Positions 15,920 through 24,843 of a DNA stretch of 64,000 nt are shown one piece after another. Numbering within the stretch: the stretch's first letter is position 1; each line of letters starts with the position of its first letter. The position numbers and the translations under genes were made by a program. The notes below the pieces were generated by a model that ran no database searches, had not been told where the DNA came from, and worked only from the letters and a program-made list of their open reading frames with translations. This DNA is from Paraburkholderia sp. D15 (GTDB lineage Bacteria; Pseudomonadota; Gammaproteobacteria; Burkholderiales; Burkholderiaceae): positions 558,001 through 622,000 of the forward strand of contig NZ_CP110396.1 of assembly GCF_029910215.1 (NCBI RefSeq), given 5' to 3'.

Positions 15920-16977
15920 GGCGTGCTCCCTCCCGCCGGATGGCGCGGATAGTCCTTGTCCTCGGCGGTGCGCCGGTCGAACGAGACCGCGTACGCGGCC
16001 GAGCGCGCGGCGGGAAACGGATCGTCGGAAACGTGCATGCCGGGCGGCAGCACGGTCGGATCGAAATTGAGGTCGCGGCACGGACCGTCGGCTTCCGGTT
16101 CGATCGTGCTCACCACCAGCGTGCCCGCCTCCACCTTGCGCCGGTCCTCAGGCCAGGCCTGGCTCGGGTCCGCCGTCGGATCGCCCGGATTGGCAATGGT
16201 GACGACCAGCGTCCAGCGTTGCGGCGCGTCGTGAACGCGCTTCGCGATGTCCGCCGCGAGGAAGTCCGGGTCGCGCGCCTGCAGTTGATCGTGCGGCACG
16301 GGCTCGGGTTGCGCGGCCGGCACGAACGACCAGCGCACCGCATGCTGCTCGCCGGACGCGTTGGTGAAGATGAAACTGTTCAGGCTGTTGTAGCGTTCCT
16401 GCGCATACGAAGCGGTCCACGGCGCACTGCCCGCCCATGCGCCGAAATGCGCCACTTCGGGATGCGCGGCGACGAACTGCTTCATCGCATCCGGGTCGCT
16501 CTTGTTGGCCGAGGCCTTCAGCAAACCGTAGAAGGCTTGCGGTGTCGCCACCGGAAAGAACGGCGCGGAGATCATCGCGGTGCGCCATTCGCTGCCGACC
16601 GGCGCGACGATACGCAAGCTCAGGCCGCGGACGCGGACGGTGGCATCCACCGCCTTGGGATCGGGCGTGGCGAGATTGAAGCGGCCCGTGACCGGATAGG
16701 CGCCGGCCGCGAGCATCGGCGCCGACGACACACTCGCCGCCGCGCCATTCGACTCGAAGCTGCCCGTAAAGCAGATTCCCTTCGCGTGATTGCGCCGGAA
16801 ACCGAGCGCCGCGCCGCCTGGCGGCGCCAGCGCATTGACGATCTTGACCGGCGTCAGCCGCCCTGGCGAGAGCCAGCCGGCCGTATAGGCAAAAGCCGCG
16901 ACCAGCGCGACCACGACGACTGCAATCAGAGCCAGCGAGCGCACGGTGGACGTGCTGGAAGTCGGTCTGTCGGCCAT
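15916..16977 (-). CDS. Catalase-related peroxidase (SrpA-like), membrane-anchored
   Basis: 353 residues. An N-terminal membrane anchor or signal (about residues 14-38) is followed by the short catalase-fold domain. It shows the distal His in RRNHAKGICFTGSF, the VRGLSLRI strand and the proximal Tyr in RSAAYAVSFDRR. It lacks the long N- and C-terminal extensions of true catalases, as in SrpA-type peroxidases. It likely reduces peroxides in the periplasm with electrons from a membrane donor. The coupled b561 gene downstream is the obvious donor. ATG 16977 is chosen because it starts the anchor; longer upstream reading is not protein-like. Confidence 0.9.
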   Translation of the reverse strand: MADRPTSSTSTVRSLALIAVVVVALVAAFAYTAGWLSPGRLTPVKIVNALAPPGGAALGFRRNHAKGICFTGSFESNGAAASVSSAPMLAAGAYPVTGRFNLATPDPKAVDATVRVRGLSLRIVAPVGSEWRTAMISAPFFPVATPQAFYGLLKASANKSDPDAMKQFVAAHPEVAHFGAWAGSAPWTASYAQERYNSLNSFIFTNASGEQHAVRWSFVPAAQPEPVPHDQLQARDPDFLAADIAKRVHDAPQRWTLVVTIANPGDPTADPSQAWPEDRRKVEAGTLVVSTIEPEADGPCRDLNFDPTVLPPGMHVSDDPFPAARSAAYAVSFDRRTAEDKDYPRHPAGGSTP

Positions 16978-17158
16978 CGATCTCTCCCGATCAATGATTC
17001 GGCTGAAATGCGGCTGAACTAGCAATCTAGCAGGCCGGAAGGGATCGTGCCATGTATCGTTGCGCCGGACCCCGTCACGGCGCGGGCCGGCGCAGTGTCG
17101 CCCGGTCACGGTATGTCGGCCGCATACCGCGAATCCGCGAGCGCTTCCGGCGCACCGC

Positions 17159-17164
17159 TATAAT
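17159..17164 (+). promoter_or_regulatory. Possible -10 element for the lipoprotein gene
   Basis: A perfect TATAAT lies 33 bases before the GTG start at 17197. No good -35 element is seen at standard spacing, so this is a weak call. Confidence 0.35.
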
Positions 17165-17196
17165 CGCGCTCGACTATTGCCAGGGAAGATTCACTC

Positions 17197-17652
17197 GTGA
17201 AAAAGATCGTCAGCTTCGCGCTCGTTGCACTGGTCCTCACCGCGTGCTCGTCGCCCGAAAAAGAAGAGCGCCAGGCCCAGCAGTTCGTCCGCAACGAAAC
17301 CAGCCTCGCCGAGGCACAGCGCAATGCGACGCTCGCGTGCGCCGCGTCGAACTGCGATGCCGCGTGGGCCCTCACGAAGCGTTATATCGAGCAGCATTCG
17401 GAGACCTCCATCACGCGCGCGGATGCCACGGCGATCGACACCGACGTGCCCTCCGGCTCCGGCAACGCGGCCTTCTCCGCGACTCGCGAAGCGAAGGGCA
17501 CGGGCGCCACGCTGACGCTGTTCGCGCAGTGCCGTGGCATGTACGGTCAGGACAACGAGAAGGGTTCGAACTACGACAAGTGCGCCGGGAAGATCATCAA
17601 GACGCAGAACGGCTATGCGGCGTTTCTGCGCTCGCAGTTGTCCGCGCAGTAA
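17197..17652 (+). CDS. Lipoprotein of unknown function
   Basis: 151 residues, GTG start with GGGAAG upstream. The signal peptide ends in the lipobox LTAC followed by SSPEKEERQAQQF. The mature chain has four Cys (TLACAASNC, QCRGMYG, DKCAGK), suggesting two disulfides in the periplasm, and ends RSQLSAQ. No family recognised. It is divergent from the SrpA-like gene with a 219-base gap that probably holds both promoters. Asp after Cys+1 is absent (Ser at +2), so outer-membrane sorting is likely by the usual rule. Confidence 0.75.
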   Translation: MKKIVSFALVALVLTACSSPEKEERQAQQFVRNETSLAEAQRNATLACAASNCDAAWALTKRYIEQHSETSITRADATAIDTDVPSGSGNAAFSATREAKGTGATLTLFAQCRGMYGQDNEKGSNYDKCAGKIIKTQNGYAAFLRSQLSAQ

Positions 17653-17695
17653 TGCTGGAACGGCCATGACGGTCATAACGGCCAGAGCGGCCAGA

Positions 17696-17718
17696 GCGGC
17701 ACGAACCGTTCGTGCCGC
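17696..17718. terminator. Hairpin between convergent genes
   Basis: A 10-bp stem GCGGCACGAA/TTCGTGCCGC with a three-base loop, followed on the plus strand by a short T run (17732-17736). It probably ends the lipoprotein transcript and perhaps the opposing ABM transcript. Confidence 0.6.
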
Positions 17719-17738
17719 CCGCATCATGTGTTTTTGAA

Positions 17739-18041
17739 TCAGGCGACGCTCGTCGCGTCGAGCTGCAACACCGTCGCCGGCCCGGCCCTGAATGCCGGGC
17801 TATGCGCATCCGCCGCGATCATATGCGGCGTGACGTCGTGGGCCGCCAGCGCTTCCTGCGAAGCCCATCGTTCGAGCAGAACAAAGCGGTCCTTGTCGCC
17901 GGCCACGGGATGCAGGTCGTATTGCAGACACCCTGTCTCCGCCCGCACGACCGGCGCCAGCTGGCGAAACGCCGCCACCTGCTCCTCCCCGCGCCCCGGT
18001 TTCGTTTGAATCGAAATCATCAGCATCACTTCATTGGCCAT
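17739..18041 (-). CDS. Antibiotic biosynthesis monooxygenase (ABM) domain protein
   Basis: 100 residues. Single ABM ferredoxin-like domain: MLMISIQTKPGRGEEQVAAF, the central ETGCLQYDLHPVAGDKDRFVLLERWAS and the AHDVTPHM segment. Such proteins (YgiN/LsrG type) are small dimeric quinol or aldehyde oxygenases or isomerases without cofactor. The substrate is unknown. ATG 18041 begins the domain; the longer in-frame upstream reading has no domain content. The gene stands alone and is convergent with the lipoprotein gene. Confidence 0.88.
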   Translation of the reverse strand: MANEVMLMISIQTKPGRGEEQVAAFRQLAPVVRAETGCLQYDLHPVAGDKDRFVLLERWASQEALAAHDVTPHMIAADAHSPAFRAGPATVLQLDATSVA

Positions 18042-18292
18042 CTGGTTTTTTTTCCCGTATTCGATTGATTGATTCAATACATCGACATCGATTGACGCGG
18101 CGGTCAAGGCGACGCCCCGCTTCCCTGCCTTCCGCGAACGGATCATCTTAATGGATGGCCATTCGAGTAAAGACACTCACGCGTAATAAATTGAAATTAT
18201 CTTCTCGGCACCGCGGACAGTTCAGTGTCATTCGAATACCGCGTTAGCCGACGCCCGCTCGCGTCCCCCCGATCACTTTCACGGAGACCTTC

Positions 18293-18478
18293 ATGCCGCG
18301 TCCGGCATTACGTCACCTCGCATCTGTTGGTCTGATCGCCATCGCCGCCCTGCTCGGCGCATGCGGCGACAGCGTGTCGAGCTCGCCGTCCCCCGTGGCG
18401 AAATCCGCGTGCGGCAACGCCGCCATCGCCACCACGCACATGAGCTGCCCGCCGGGCGTCACCTCGCCCGCTTCCTGA
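18293..18478 (+). CDS. Small lipoprotein upstream of phospholipase C
   Basis: 61 residues. It has a signal peptide with a clear lipobox LLGAC near residue 23, giving a mature chain of under 40 residues with two further Cys (KSACGNAA, HMSCPPG). No family recognised. ATG 18293 has a GGAG about nine bases upstream. It lies 50 bases before the phospholipase gene on the same strand, so the two are probably co-transcribed; a role as a chaperone or inhibitor for the exported enzyme is possible but unproven. Confidence 0.65.
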   Translation: MPRPALRHLASVGLIAIAALLGACGDSVSSSPSPVAKSACGNAAIATTHMSCPPGVTSPAS

Positions 18479-18528
18479 TCCGTCCGCTCCTCCCGATACC
18501 GGCATTAGATTAGAACAAGGTCCTCCGC

Positions 18529-20643
18529 ATGGCTGCCAAAACCCGTCGCGATTTTCTGAAACTGTCCGCCGGCCTCGCCGGCGCGACCGCCGCCACCACG
18601 ATGTTCCCCGAGTCGATCCGCAAGGCGCTCGCCATCGAGCCGAGCTCGGTCACCGGCACGATTCAGGATGTCCAGCACATCGTCGTGTTCATGCAGGAGA
18701 ACCGCTCGTTCGACCACTACCTCGGTCACCTGAGCGGCGTGCGCGGCTATAACGACCGCTTCCCCGTCACGTTGCCGAACGGGCAGCCGGTGTGGTTCCA
18801 GCCGCGCCAGGAAGATCAGACCAAGGTGATCGCGCCGTTCCGCTACGACACCACGAACCCCGGCGTCAACGCGCAATGTATCGGCGGATTGCCGCATACG
18901 TGGGCGACCACGCACGGCGCGATCGACGGCGGCCGCGCCGACAAGTGGGCGGTGCAGAAGACCAACATGACGATGGGCTATCACGTGCGCGCGGACATTC
19001 CGTTCCACTACGCGCTGGCCGATGCCTTCACCGTGTGCGACAACTATTTCTGCTCGATTCCGGGCAACACGCACCCGAACCGCATGTACCTGATGACGGG
19101 CATGGTCGATCCGCTCGCCACCGGCGGCGGTCCGCTGCTCGACAACACCGATTACATCGACAATCAGTTCGACGCGATCCAGCTGCAGCCCTTCAACTGG
19201 ACCACCTACCCCGAGCGGCTCGAAAAGGCCGGCATCTCGTGGCAGGTCTATCAGCAGGGCACGGGCTTCGACAATTTCACCGGCAACTACGGCACCAACA
19301 TGCTGGCCGCGTTCCAGAACTTCGTGAATGCGCCGGCCGGTTCGTCGTTGCAGACGCGCGGCATGAGCACGCGCACGCTGACGCAACTGAAGGCCGACGT
19401 GCAGGCCGGCGCGCTGCCGCAGGTGTCGTGGCTGCTGCCGCCCGCCGCCTATTCGGAGCACCCGAAGTTCACGCCGCTCTACGGCGCGAACTACATCTCG
19501 ACGATTCTCGACGCGTTGACGTCGAACCCGGACGTGTGGAGCAAGACCGTTCTCTTCATCATGTACGACGAGAACGACGGCCTGTTCGATCACGTGGTGC
19601 CGCCGCAGGCGCCGACCGTGGCGGGCACCGGCATGAGCACCGTCGACATCACGCTGGAACGCCATAACGTCGTCACCGCGACCCAGGCCGGCACCTATAC
19701 CGCCGACAACCTGCCGTACGGTCTCGGCCCGCGCGTGCCGATGACGGTGGTCTCGCCGTGGTCGAAGGGCGGCTTCGTGTGCTCGCAGGTGTTCGATCAC
19801 ACGTCGGTGCTGCAATTCATCGAGAAGCGTTTCGGCGTGATGGAAACCAACATCTCGCCGTGGCGTCGCGCGGTTTGCGGCGACCTGACGACGGCGCTCG
19901 ATTTTTCGAAATCGGATGCGACGCTGCCGTCGCTGCCGAGCACCACGACCTACGTCGCCCAGGCCGACCTGCAATGCGCACGGCCGACCGCGCAAGCCGC
20001 ACCCGCCAGCACCGCACAGCAACTGGTGGCCGCGCAGGAACCCGGCACGCGTCCGGCGCGGGCGCTGCCGTACGAGCTGCACGTGAACGGCCAGTTGCAG
20101 GCGCAAGGCTATGCGGTGACGTTCGCCAACACCGGCACGCAGGGCGCGCACTTCTGGGTCTACACCGGCGACCCGACCGCGACGCCGCGCCACTACACGG
20201 TGGAAGCCGGCAAGCAGTTGACCGACACCTGGGCCCTCGATGCGAACGGCCACTACATGGTGAACGTGTACGGACCGAACGGCTATTTCCGCCGCTTCGG
20301 CGGCGTCGCGAGCGCGGACGCGGCCGCGAAGCCGGATCTGGTGACCTGCTACGACGTGGCGAACGGCAACGTGTACGTGACGCTGTCCAACGCGGGCACC
20401 ACGGCGTTGACCGTCACCGCGACCGATGTCGCGTACGGCACGCCGCCGGTGACCTTGAGCGTGCCCGCGGGGAAAAGCGCGGAAGCGCACTGGGATCTGT
20501 CGTGCAACAGCCAGTGGTACGACTTTCAGTTCAGCGTCGCGGGGAACGCGGGCTGGGTGCGGCGCATTGCCGGTCACGTGGAGACCGGCAAGCCGAGCAT
20601 CACCGACCCCGCCGCGACGGCGCCGGTGACGACCGCGATCTAA
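18529..20643 (+). CDS. Phosphocholine-specific phospholipase C
   Basis: 704 residues. It begins with a Tat signal (TRRDFLKLSAGLAGATAA). The phosphoesterase domain spans about residues 45-440, with VFMQENRSFDHYLG at its start, PGNTHPNRMYL and the metal-site stretch MYDENDGLFDHVVPP. Two C-terminal beta domains (about 510-600 and 605-690) match the family's paired DUF756-type modules. The enzyme hydrolyses phosphatidylcholine or sphingomyelin outside the cell, and the Tat route fits folded, metal-loaded export. Its length is standard for the family. A strong hairpin follows the stop. Confidence 0.94.
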   Translation: MAAKTRRDFLKLSAGLAGATAATTMFPESIRKALAIEPSSVTGTIQDVQHIVVFMQENRSFDHYLGHLSGVRGYNDRFPVTLPNGQPVWFQPRQEDQTKVIAPFRYDTTNPGVNAQCIGGLPHTWATTHGAIDGGRADKWAVQKTNMTMGYHVRADIPFHYALADAFTVCDNYFCSIPGNTHPNRMYLMTGMVDPLATGGGPLLDNTDYIDNQFDAIQLQPFNWTTYPERLEKAGISWQVYQQGTGFDNFTGNYGTNMLAAFQNFVNAPAGSSLQTRGMSTRTLTQLKADVQAGALPQVSWLLPPAAYSEHPKFTPLYGANYISTILDALTSNPDVWSKTVLFIMYDENDGLFDHVVPPQAPTVAGTGMSTVDITLERHNVVTATQAGTYTADNLPYGLGPRVPMTVVSPWSKGGFVCSQVFDHTSVLQFIEKRFGVMETNISPWRRAVCGDLTTALDFSKSDATLPSLPSTTTYVAQADLQCARPTAQAAPASTAQQLVAAQEPGTRPARALPYELHVNGQLQAQGYAVTFANTGTQGAHFWVYTGDPTATPRHYTVEAGKQLTDTWALDANGHYMVNVYGPNGYFRRFGGVASADAAAKPDLVTCYDVANGNVYVTLSNAGTTALTVTATDVAYGTPPVTLSVPAGKSAEAHWDLSCNSQWYDFQFSVAGNAGWVRRIAGHVETGKPSITDPAATAPVTTAI

Positions 20644-20654
20644 GCTTTCGGTCG

Positions 20655-20684
20655 CCTGACCCCGTCGGCTGCGACGGGGTCAGG
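20655..20684. terminator. Bidirectional hairpin between phospholipase C and btuB
   Basis: A perfect 13-bp stem CCTGACCCCGTCG/CGACGGGGTCAGG with loop GCTG lies 12 bases after the phospholipase stop and 37 bases beyond the btuB stop on the other strand. It probably ends both convergent transcripts. Confidence 0.75.
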
Positions 20685-20721
20685 CCTGCAAAGCGCAAAG
20701 CACGCGCCGGTCTGTTACAAC

Positions 20722-22674
20722 CTAGAACGTATAAGCCAGCTTGCCGAACGCCGTGCGGCCCAACGTGGCGTAACCGTACGCGGTCGAGTACTGCCGGTTG
20801 AACAGATTCGTCACCGACGCCGACAGCGTCAGATGCGAATTGACCTGATACGCGGCACGCAGCGCCACGGTCGTGTACGACGGCAGGAAGGTCGTGTTGG
20901 CCGGGTCGTCGTAAGTCGAGCCGCCATACTGCAGCGTGGCGCCGGTGCTCAGCGCGTGCAGATGAAACTCGTCCCACGTGTGGTCCACGCTCAGACTCAC
21001 GGTCTGACGCGGACGGCGGTTCAGCCACGTTTGATCGGTCACGTCCTGCGGATTCAGAATGCCGACCGCGAGGCTGACCGGCGTCGACTTGCCGAGCGTG
21101 CCCTTGTACGACAGATCGATGCCCTGAATATGCGCGCGGCCCACGTTGACCGGCGCGAAGGTCACCGGGTCGTACGTGATCAGATCGTGAACGCGCGTGT
21201 CGTACAGCGCGGCCGTGAAGGTACCGATCGAGGTATTCGCGTCGAACGCCGCCTCGACCGTATCGCTGCGTTCGGGCGACAGGTTCGGATTCGAGAACCC
21301 CGGGTAATACAGATCGTTGAACGTCGGCAGACGGAACGCATTGCCGTACGACACGCGCGCGGTATAAACCGGCGTGATCGCGTAAGCCAGCGCGACGTTG
21401 CCCGTGTTGACCGACACGCCCTGCACGACCTCGTGCCGGCCCGCGAGGAACAGCGTGAGCGGCCCCAGCACCGCCGACTGATGCAGCGACACCGCCGAGT
21501 CGTTACGCGCCGGCACGCCCGACGGAATGTCGATCGGCAGAAACGCCTGCTCGCGCGAGAAGTCGTAGGCGATCTTCGATTCGCCGGACAGCGGCAGGCC
21601 GAACAACGTGTGCCCATGTTCCTGATGCGTCAGCGAAGTCGAGGTGCTGAAGCGCGTCGAATCGATTTCGTCGGTGCCGAGCGTGGGATCGTTCGCGTAG
21701 AGGAACTGGCGGTCGTACGCGTAGCCGATCGACTGGTCGAACTGCGTATACGGCGTGATGTCCACATGGAACGACACGCCCGTGGTCAGTTGATGATCGA
21801 GCTGCTGGTCGTCGCCGCCGGCGTTGTCGTAGGAGAACGTCGACTTGTGATACAGCGCGAAGGTCGATATCGACCAGTTGTCGCGCGCGTAACCGAGCCG
21901 CGCGTCCACGTCCTGCGCATGGTACGGATTGCGGCCGGCTTCGTGGCCGTAAGCGAACGGCAAGGTGGCGTCGATGCCGGCCGTGTTGTAGTCGTGCAGA
22001 CCCAGCGAATACGTCAGCCCCGACAGCGCCGAAAGCGGACCGCTGGACGGAATGCTGCCCGACGTGCGGAATTGCGTATCGAAGGTTTTGTTCGAACCGC
22101 CGCCGAACGACACCGTCGTGCGGTTGGGTTGATTCGCCGCGTGGTTCGTGAACAGCTGCACCACGCCGCCCACCGCATCCGCGCCGAACGAGGCCGCCGC
22201 CGGACCGGAGATCACTTCCACGCGATCGAACGCCGAGGTCGGCAGATCCGCCCACTCGGCCTGCCCCGTGGTCGAGGAGCCGACGCGAATCCCGTCGATG
22301 AACACCGCCACCTGATTGCCGCTCGACCCGCGAATGCTGACCGATGCCGTGGCGCCCGGACCGCCGTTCTGGACCACGGTCACGCCCGGCAAGGTGGCCA
22401 GCGCCTGGGTGATGCTGGGGTCGGCCGGCGACAGCCGGTCGAGATCCGCCCGGGTCAATACCTGGGTCGACGCATAACGCTGATCGAACGATTGCGGCAG
22501 ATGCTGCGTGTCGCCGGTCACCACGATATTCGGCAAGGTGGTTTGCGCGGACGGCTGGCCCGGCGGCAAGCTCGCGTCGTCCGCGGCGTAGGCGGACGAA
22601 ACGGCTGCGGGAAAAACGATCGGCAATGCGCAGGCGGTCAGCGCGGACGTCATGAGAACATGATGGATTTTCAT
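20722..22674 (-). CDS. btuB: TonB-dependent vitamin B12 receptor BtuB
   Basis: 650 residues. Signal peptide to about residue 30, then a TonB box-like LPNIVVTGD. The plug domain covers about 45-160, with VTVVQNGGPGATASVSIRGS and VEVISGPAAASFGADAVGGVV. A 22-strand barrel follows, ending in the required aromatic residue (AFGKLAYTF). It imports corrinoids across the outer membrane using TonB energy. The identity is strengthened by a cobalamin riboswitch on the same strand upstream. It starts at ATG 22674; an in-frame extension to 22752 is not signal-like. cobF is divergent on the other side. Confidence 0.94.
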   Translation of the reverse strand: MKIHHVLMTSALTACALPIVFPAAVSSAYAADDASLPPGQPSAQTTLPNIVVTGDTQHLPQSFDQRYASTQVLTRADLDRLSPADPSITQALATLPGVTVVQNGGPGATASVSIRGSSGNQVAVFIDGIRVGSSTTGQAEWADLPTSAFDRVEVISGPAAASFGADAVGGVVQLFTNHAANQPNRTTVSFGGGSNKTFDTQFRTSGSIPSSGPLSALSGLTYSLGLHDYNTAGIDATLPFAYGHEAGRNPYHAQDVDARLGYARDNWSISTFALYHKSTFSYDNAGGDDQQLDHQLTTGVSFHVDITPYTQFDQSIGYAYDRQFLYANDPTLGTDEIDSTRFSTSTSLTHQEHGHTLFGLPLSGESKIAYDFSREQAFLPIDIPSGVPARNDSAVSLHQSAVLGPLTLFLAGRHEVVQGVSVNTGNVALAYAITPVYTARVSYGNAFRLPTFNDLYYPGFSNPNLSPERSDTVEAAFDANTSIGTFTAALYDTRVHDLITYDPVTFAPVNVGRAHIQGIDLSYKGTLGKSTPVSLAVGILNPQDVTDQTWLNRRPRQTVSLSVDHTWDEFHLHALSTGATLQYGGSTYDDPANTTFLPSYTTVALRAAYQVNSHLTLSASVTNLFNRQYSTAYGYATLGRTAFGKLAYTF

Positions 22675-22869
22675 GGCGTGGCGATACCTGTTACGGAAAT
22701 GCCGAGGCAAAGACGAATGCAAAGGTGTTGCGCCTCCGACGATGGAGCGCATGGATCAAAACAGAGGGACATGACTGGTCCTGAGGTTGGGCCGTCCTTG
22801 CAACGAGCGACCGCATGGGAGCGGTGCCGGCGCATCGGGACACCCCGCCCGATGCGTTTGCGCAGACCT

Positions 22870-23055
22870 CGGTCGATGGCAGGTCTCCTGGCTCGCGAGT
22901 CGTCGTTGCGCGCCGACCTTCCCGGTCACCCAGTGGTCACGTTGGGCGCGAACTCGTCGCTGACAGTTGCGGGGGCAGCCGCAGACTCGGGGCGCGTACG
23001 CCCCTCACTGCATTCCCTTTTGATCCCCGTCAGGGGAACCATCAGGGCGCAAGCG
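22870..23055 (-). ncRNA. Cobalamin (AdoCbl) riboswitch
   Basis: On the minus strand the leader carries the B12 box AGCCAGGAGACCTGCC (22878-22893), the CGCAACTGTC core, the CACTGG...GGGAAGGTCGGC stretch, and the 5' AGGGAATGCAGTG region. All are hallmarks of cobalamin riboswitches in the usual order. It ends about 200 bases before the btuB start, and should lower btuB expression when adenosylcobalamin is plentiful. The element limits are approximate. Confidence 0.95.
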
Positions 23056-23367
23056 TAACGACTCGACGGGCCGCGCGTCAATGATTCGCGGTACCGGTCG
23101 GACGTTCGCGCAACACTTTCGCGGCCGGCACCCTGCTGGCGAGCGCGGCCTGCGTCCGCGGCCACCCAATCGATCGAATACCGCACCGTGCGGGAGTCAC
23201 GCTATGATTCATCAAGCAATATGTTTTGATCATCGTATGAGCCGCCTTCCTATCCGCCTTCCTATCCGTTTTTCCGCCGTTTTCTCTCCCTCATTTGTTC
23301 CCCCCTGCATCGAGTCGATCGCCACGCATCCCATGCCGCTGATTCACGCCAACCGGAAATCCGTTTG
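23056..23367. other. Intergenic region between riboswitch and cobF
   Basis: About 310 bases. It should hold the btuB promoter (minus strand, before the riboswitch) and that of cobF (plus strand). The stretch near 23205-23290 is pyrimidine-rich with a direct repeat CCTATCCG. No coding frame is supported. Confidence 0.45.
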
Positions 23368-24132
23368 ATGAAAAAAATCCTGATCATAGGAATCGGTGCC
23401 GGCGATCCGGACTACCTGACCGTCCAGGCGATCAAAGCGCTCAACCAGGCCGACGTGTTCTTCGTAATGGACAAAGGCGCCGCCAAAGACAAACTGATCG
23501 CGCTGCGCAGGCAGATCATCGAACGTTTCGTCGAGGGCGGGCGCTATCGCATCGTCGAAGCGAGCAGCCCCGAACGGCGCCCCGATCACGGCGACTATCG
23601 CGGCGCGGTCGACGACCTGAACCGCGACAAGCAGCGCATTTTCGAGCAGCTGATCGCGGGCGAACTGAAAGACGGCGACGTCGGCGCGTTCCTGGTGTGG
23701 GGCGACCCGTCGCTGTACGACAGCACGATCCGCATCGTCGAGGCAATCGCGCGGCAAGGCCGTGAGGCGCTCGACTACGAAGTGATTCCCGGCATCAGCA
23801 GCGTGCAGGCGCTGGCCGCGCGCCATCGTATTCCGCTGAACCAGATCGGCCGTTCGATCGCGATCACCAACGGCCGCACCATCGCCGACGGCTTTCCGGC
23901 GAACGTCGACAGCGTGGTCGTGATGCTCGACGCGCAGAACGCATACCGGCAACTCGCGCACGAGGATCTCGACATCTACTGGGGGGCGTATGTGGGTACG
24001 CCGGACGAAATCCTGATCGCCGGCCGGCTGCGCGACGTGATGGATGAGATCGAACGCGTGCGGGCCGACGCGCGGCATCGGCACGGCTGGATCATGGATA
24101 CCTATCTGCTGCGCCGGCGCGGCGAGGTTTGA
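23368..24132 (+). CDS. cobF: Precorrin-6A synthase (deacetylating) CobF
   Basis: 254 residues. The N-terminal tetrapyrrole-methylase signature MKKILIIGIGAGDPDYLT, the FLVWGDPSLYDSTIRI loop and the VIPGISSVQALAARHRIPLN stretch identify CobF. This SAM-dependent enzyme of aerobic cobalamin synthesis methylates C-1 of precorrin-5 and releases the acetyl group. It is full length. ATG 23368 is used; a TTG one codon before is less likely. It is the only cob gene in the window, and lies divergent from btuB and beyond the riboswitch, which does not control it. Confidence 0.93.
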   Translation: MKKILIIGIGAGDPDYLTVQAIKALNQADVFFVMDKGAAKDKLIALRRQIIERFVEGGRYRIVEASSPERRPDHGDYRGAVDDLNRDKQRIFEQLIAGELKDGDVGAFLVWGDPSLYDSTIRIVEAIARQGREALDYEVIPGISSVQALAARHRIPLNQIGRSIAITNGRTIADGFPANVDSVVVMLDAQNAYRQLAHEDLDIYWGAYVGTPDEILIAGRLRDVMDEIERVRADARHRHGWIMDTYLLRRRGEV

Positions 24133-24396
24133 TCGCCGTAGTCGCCGTCATTGCCGTGATCGACACGATCGCCGCGCGCCGGTGACTGGCCGTAACGAAC
24201 GGTATTGCGCTTTTTATCCCGCTAGCGCGAATGCGGCTTATATTGGAGTGAGACGTGTCGCCGCGAGCCGTTTCGCGACACGCGCACGCGGCCGGGTATG
24301 ATGCCGGTCGCACGCCGGGCGAAAACCCTGCCGCTGCTTCATGCCGTCGCTTAATGCCGTCGCTTCATGCCGCTCCCTTTAGCCACGAGAACCACC

Positions 24397-24663
24397 ATGC
24401 CTGCCCAACACGACGAAGCCTCGACCGCCGGCGCCACAGCGGGCAAGGCGAAACGCAAGACGCTGCCGGTGCCGGCGCGCAATCTCCTGATGATCGCCGT
24501 CGGCGTCGTGGTGTTCGCGATCGTCGCCGGGGTCATACTTTACGGTCCCATTACATATGGCGACGAGATTCCGAACTTCGGCATCATCCTCATGCTTACC
24601 GTGCCGGTGATCGCGGGCGTGGCGTTCCGCGTCGGACTGGATGCGTGGCTGGACCGGAACTGA
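24397..24663 (+). CDS. Small membrane protein, two predicted helices
   Basis: 88 residues. A basic N-terminus (AGKAKRKTLPVPARN) is followed by membrane helices at about residues 31-55 (AVGVVVFAIVAGVIL) and 63-82 (IILMLTVPVIAGVAF). There is no lipobox. No family recognised. ATG 24397 is chosen since the 30 bases before it, though open, lack features. It lies 264 bases after cobF; the gap between contains no gene. It may belong with the two further small membrane proteins that follow on the same strand. Confidence 0.65.
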   Translation: MPAQHDEASTAGATAGKAKRKTLPVPARNLLMIAVGVVVFAIVAGVILYGPITYGDEIPNFGIILMLTVPVIAGVAFRVGLDAWLDRN

Positions 24664-24843
24664 GCGATATCCCGGCGAGATCGATGCCGCGGCGCGCGCG
24701 ATTGCGCCACGCCGCCTAAAGAAATGCCGACCGCTGCCGATATAAAAAAAAGAAAGGGGCAATCCGATCAGATCACGCCAACGCGCGGATCGAACGGCAA
24801 CTCGCCCACTCGATAACCAGAAAAACAATCGGCTAGCGTCTCC

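Noticed and set aside
18505..20577. Long minus-strand open frame of 690 codons opposite phospholipase C
   Set aside because: It is antisense to a gene with full domain support and has the Arg/His/Val-rich, low-complexity look of a high-GC shadow frame.
20833..23058. Plus-strand open frame of 741 codons opposite btuB
   Set aside because: Antisense to btuB and its riboswitch; composition is Arg-rich and no domain is visible.
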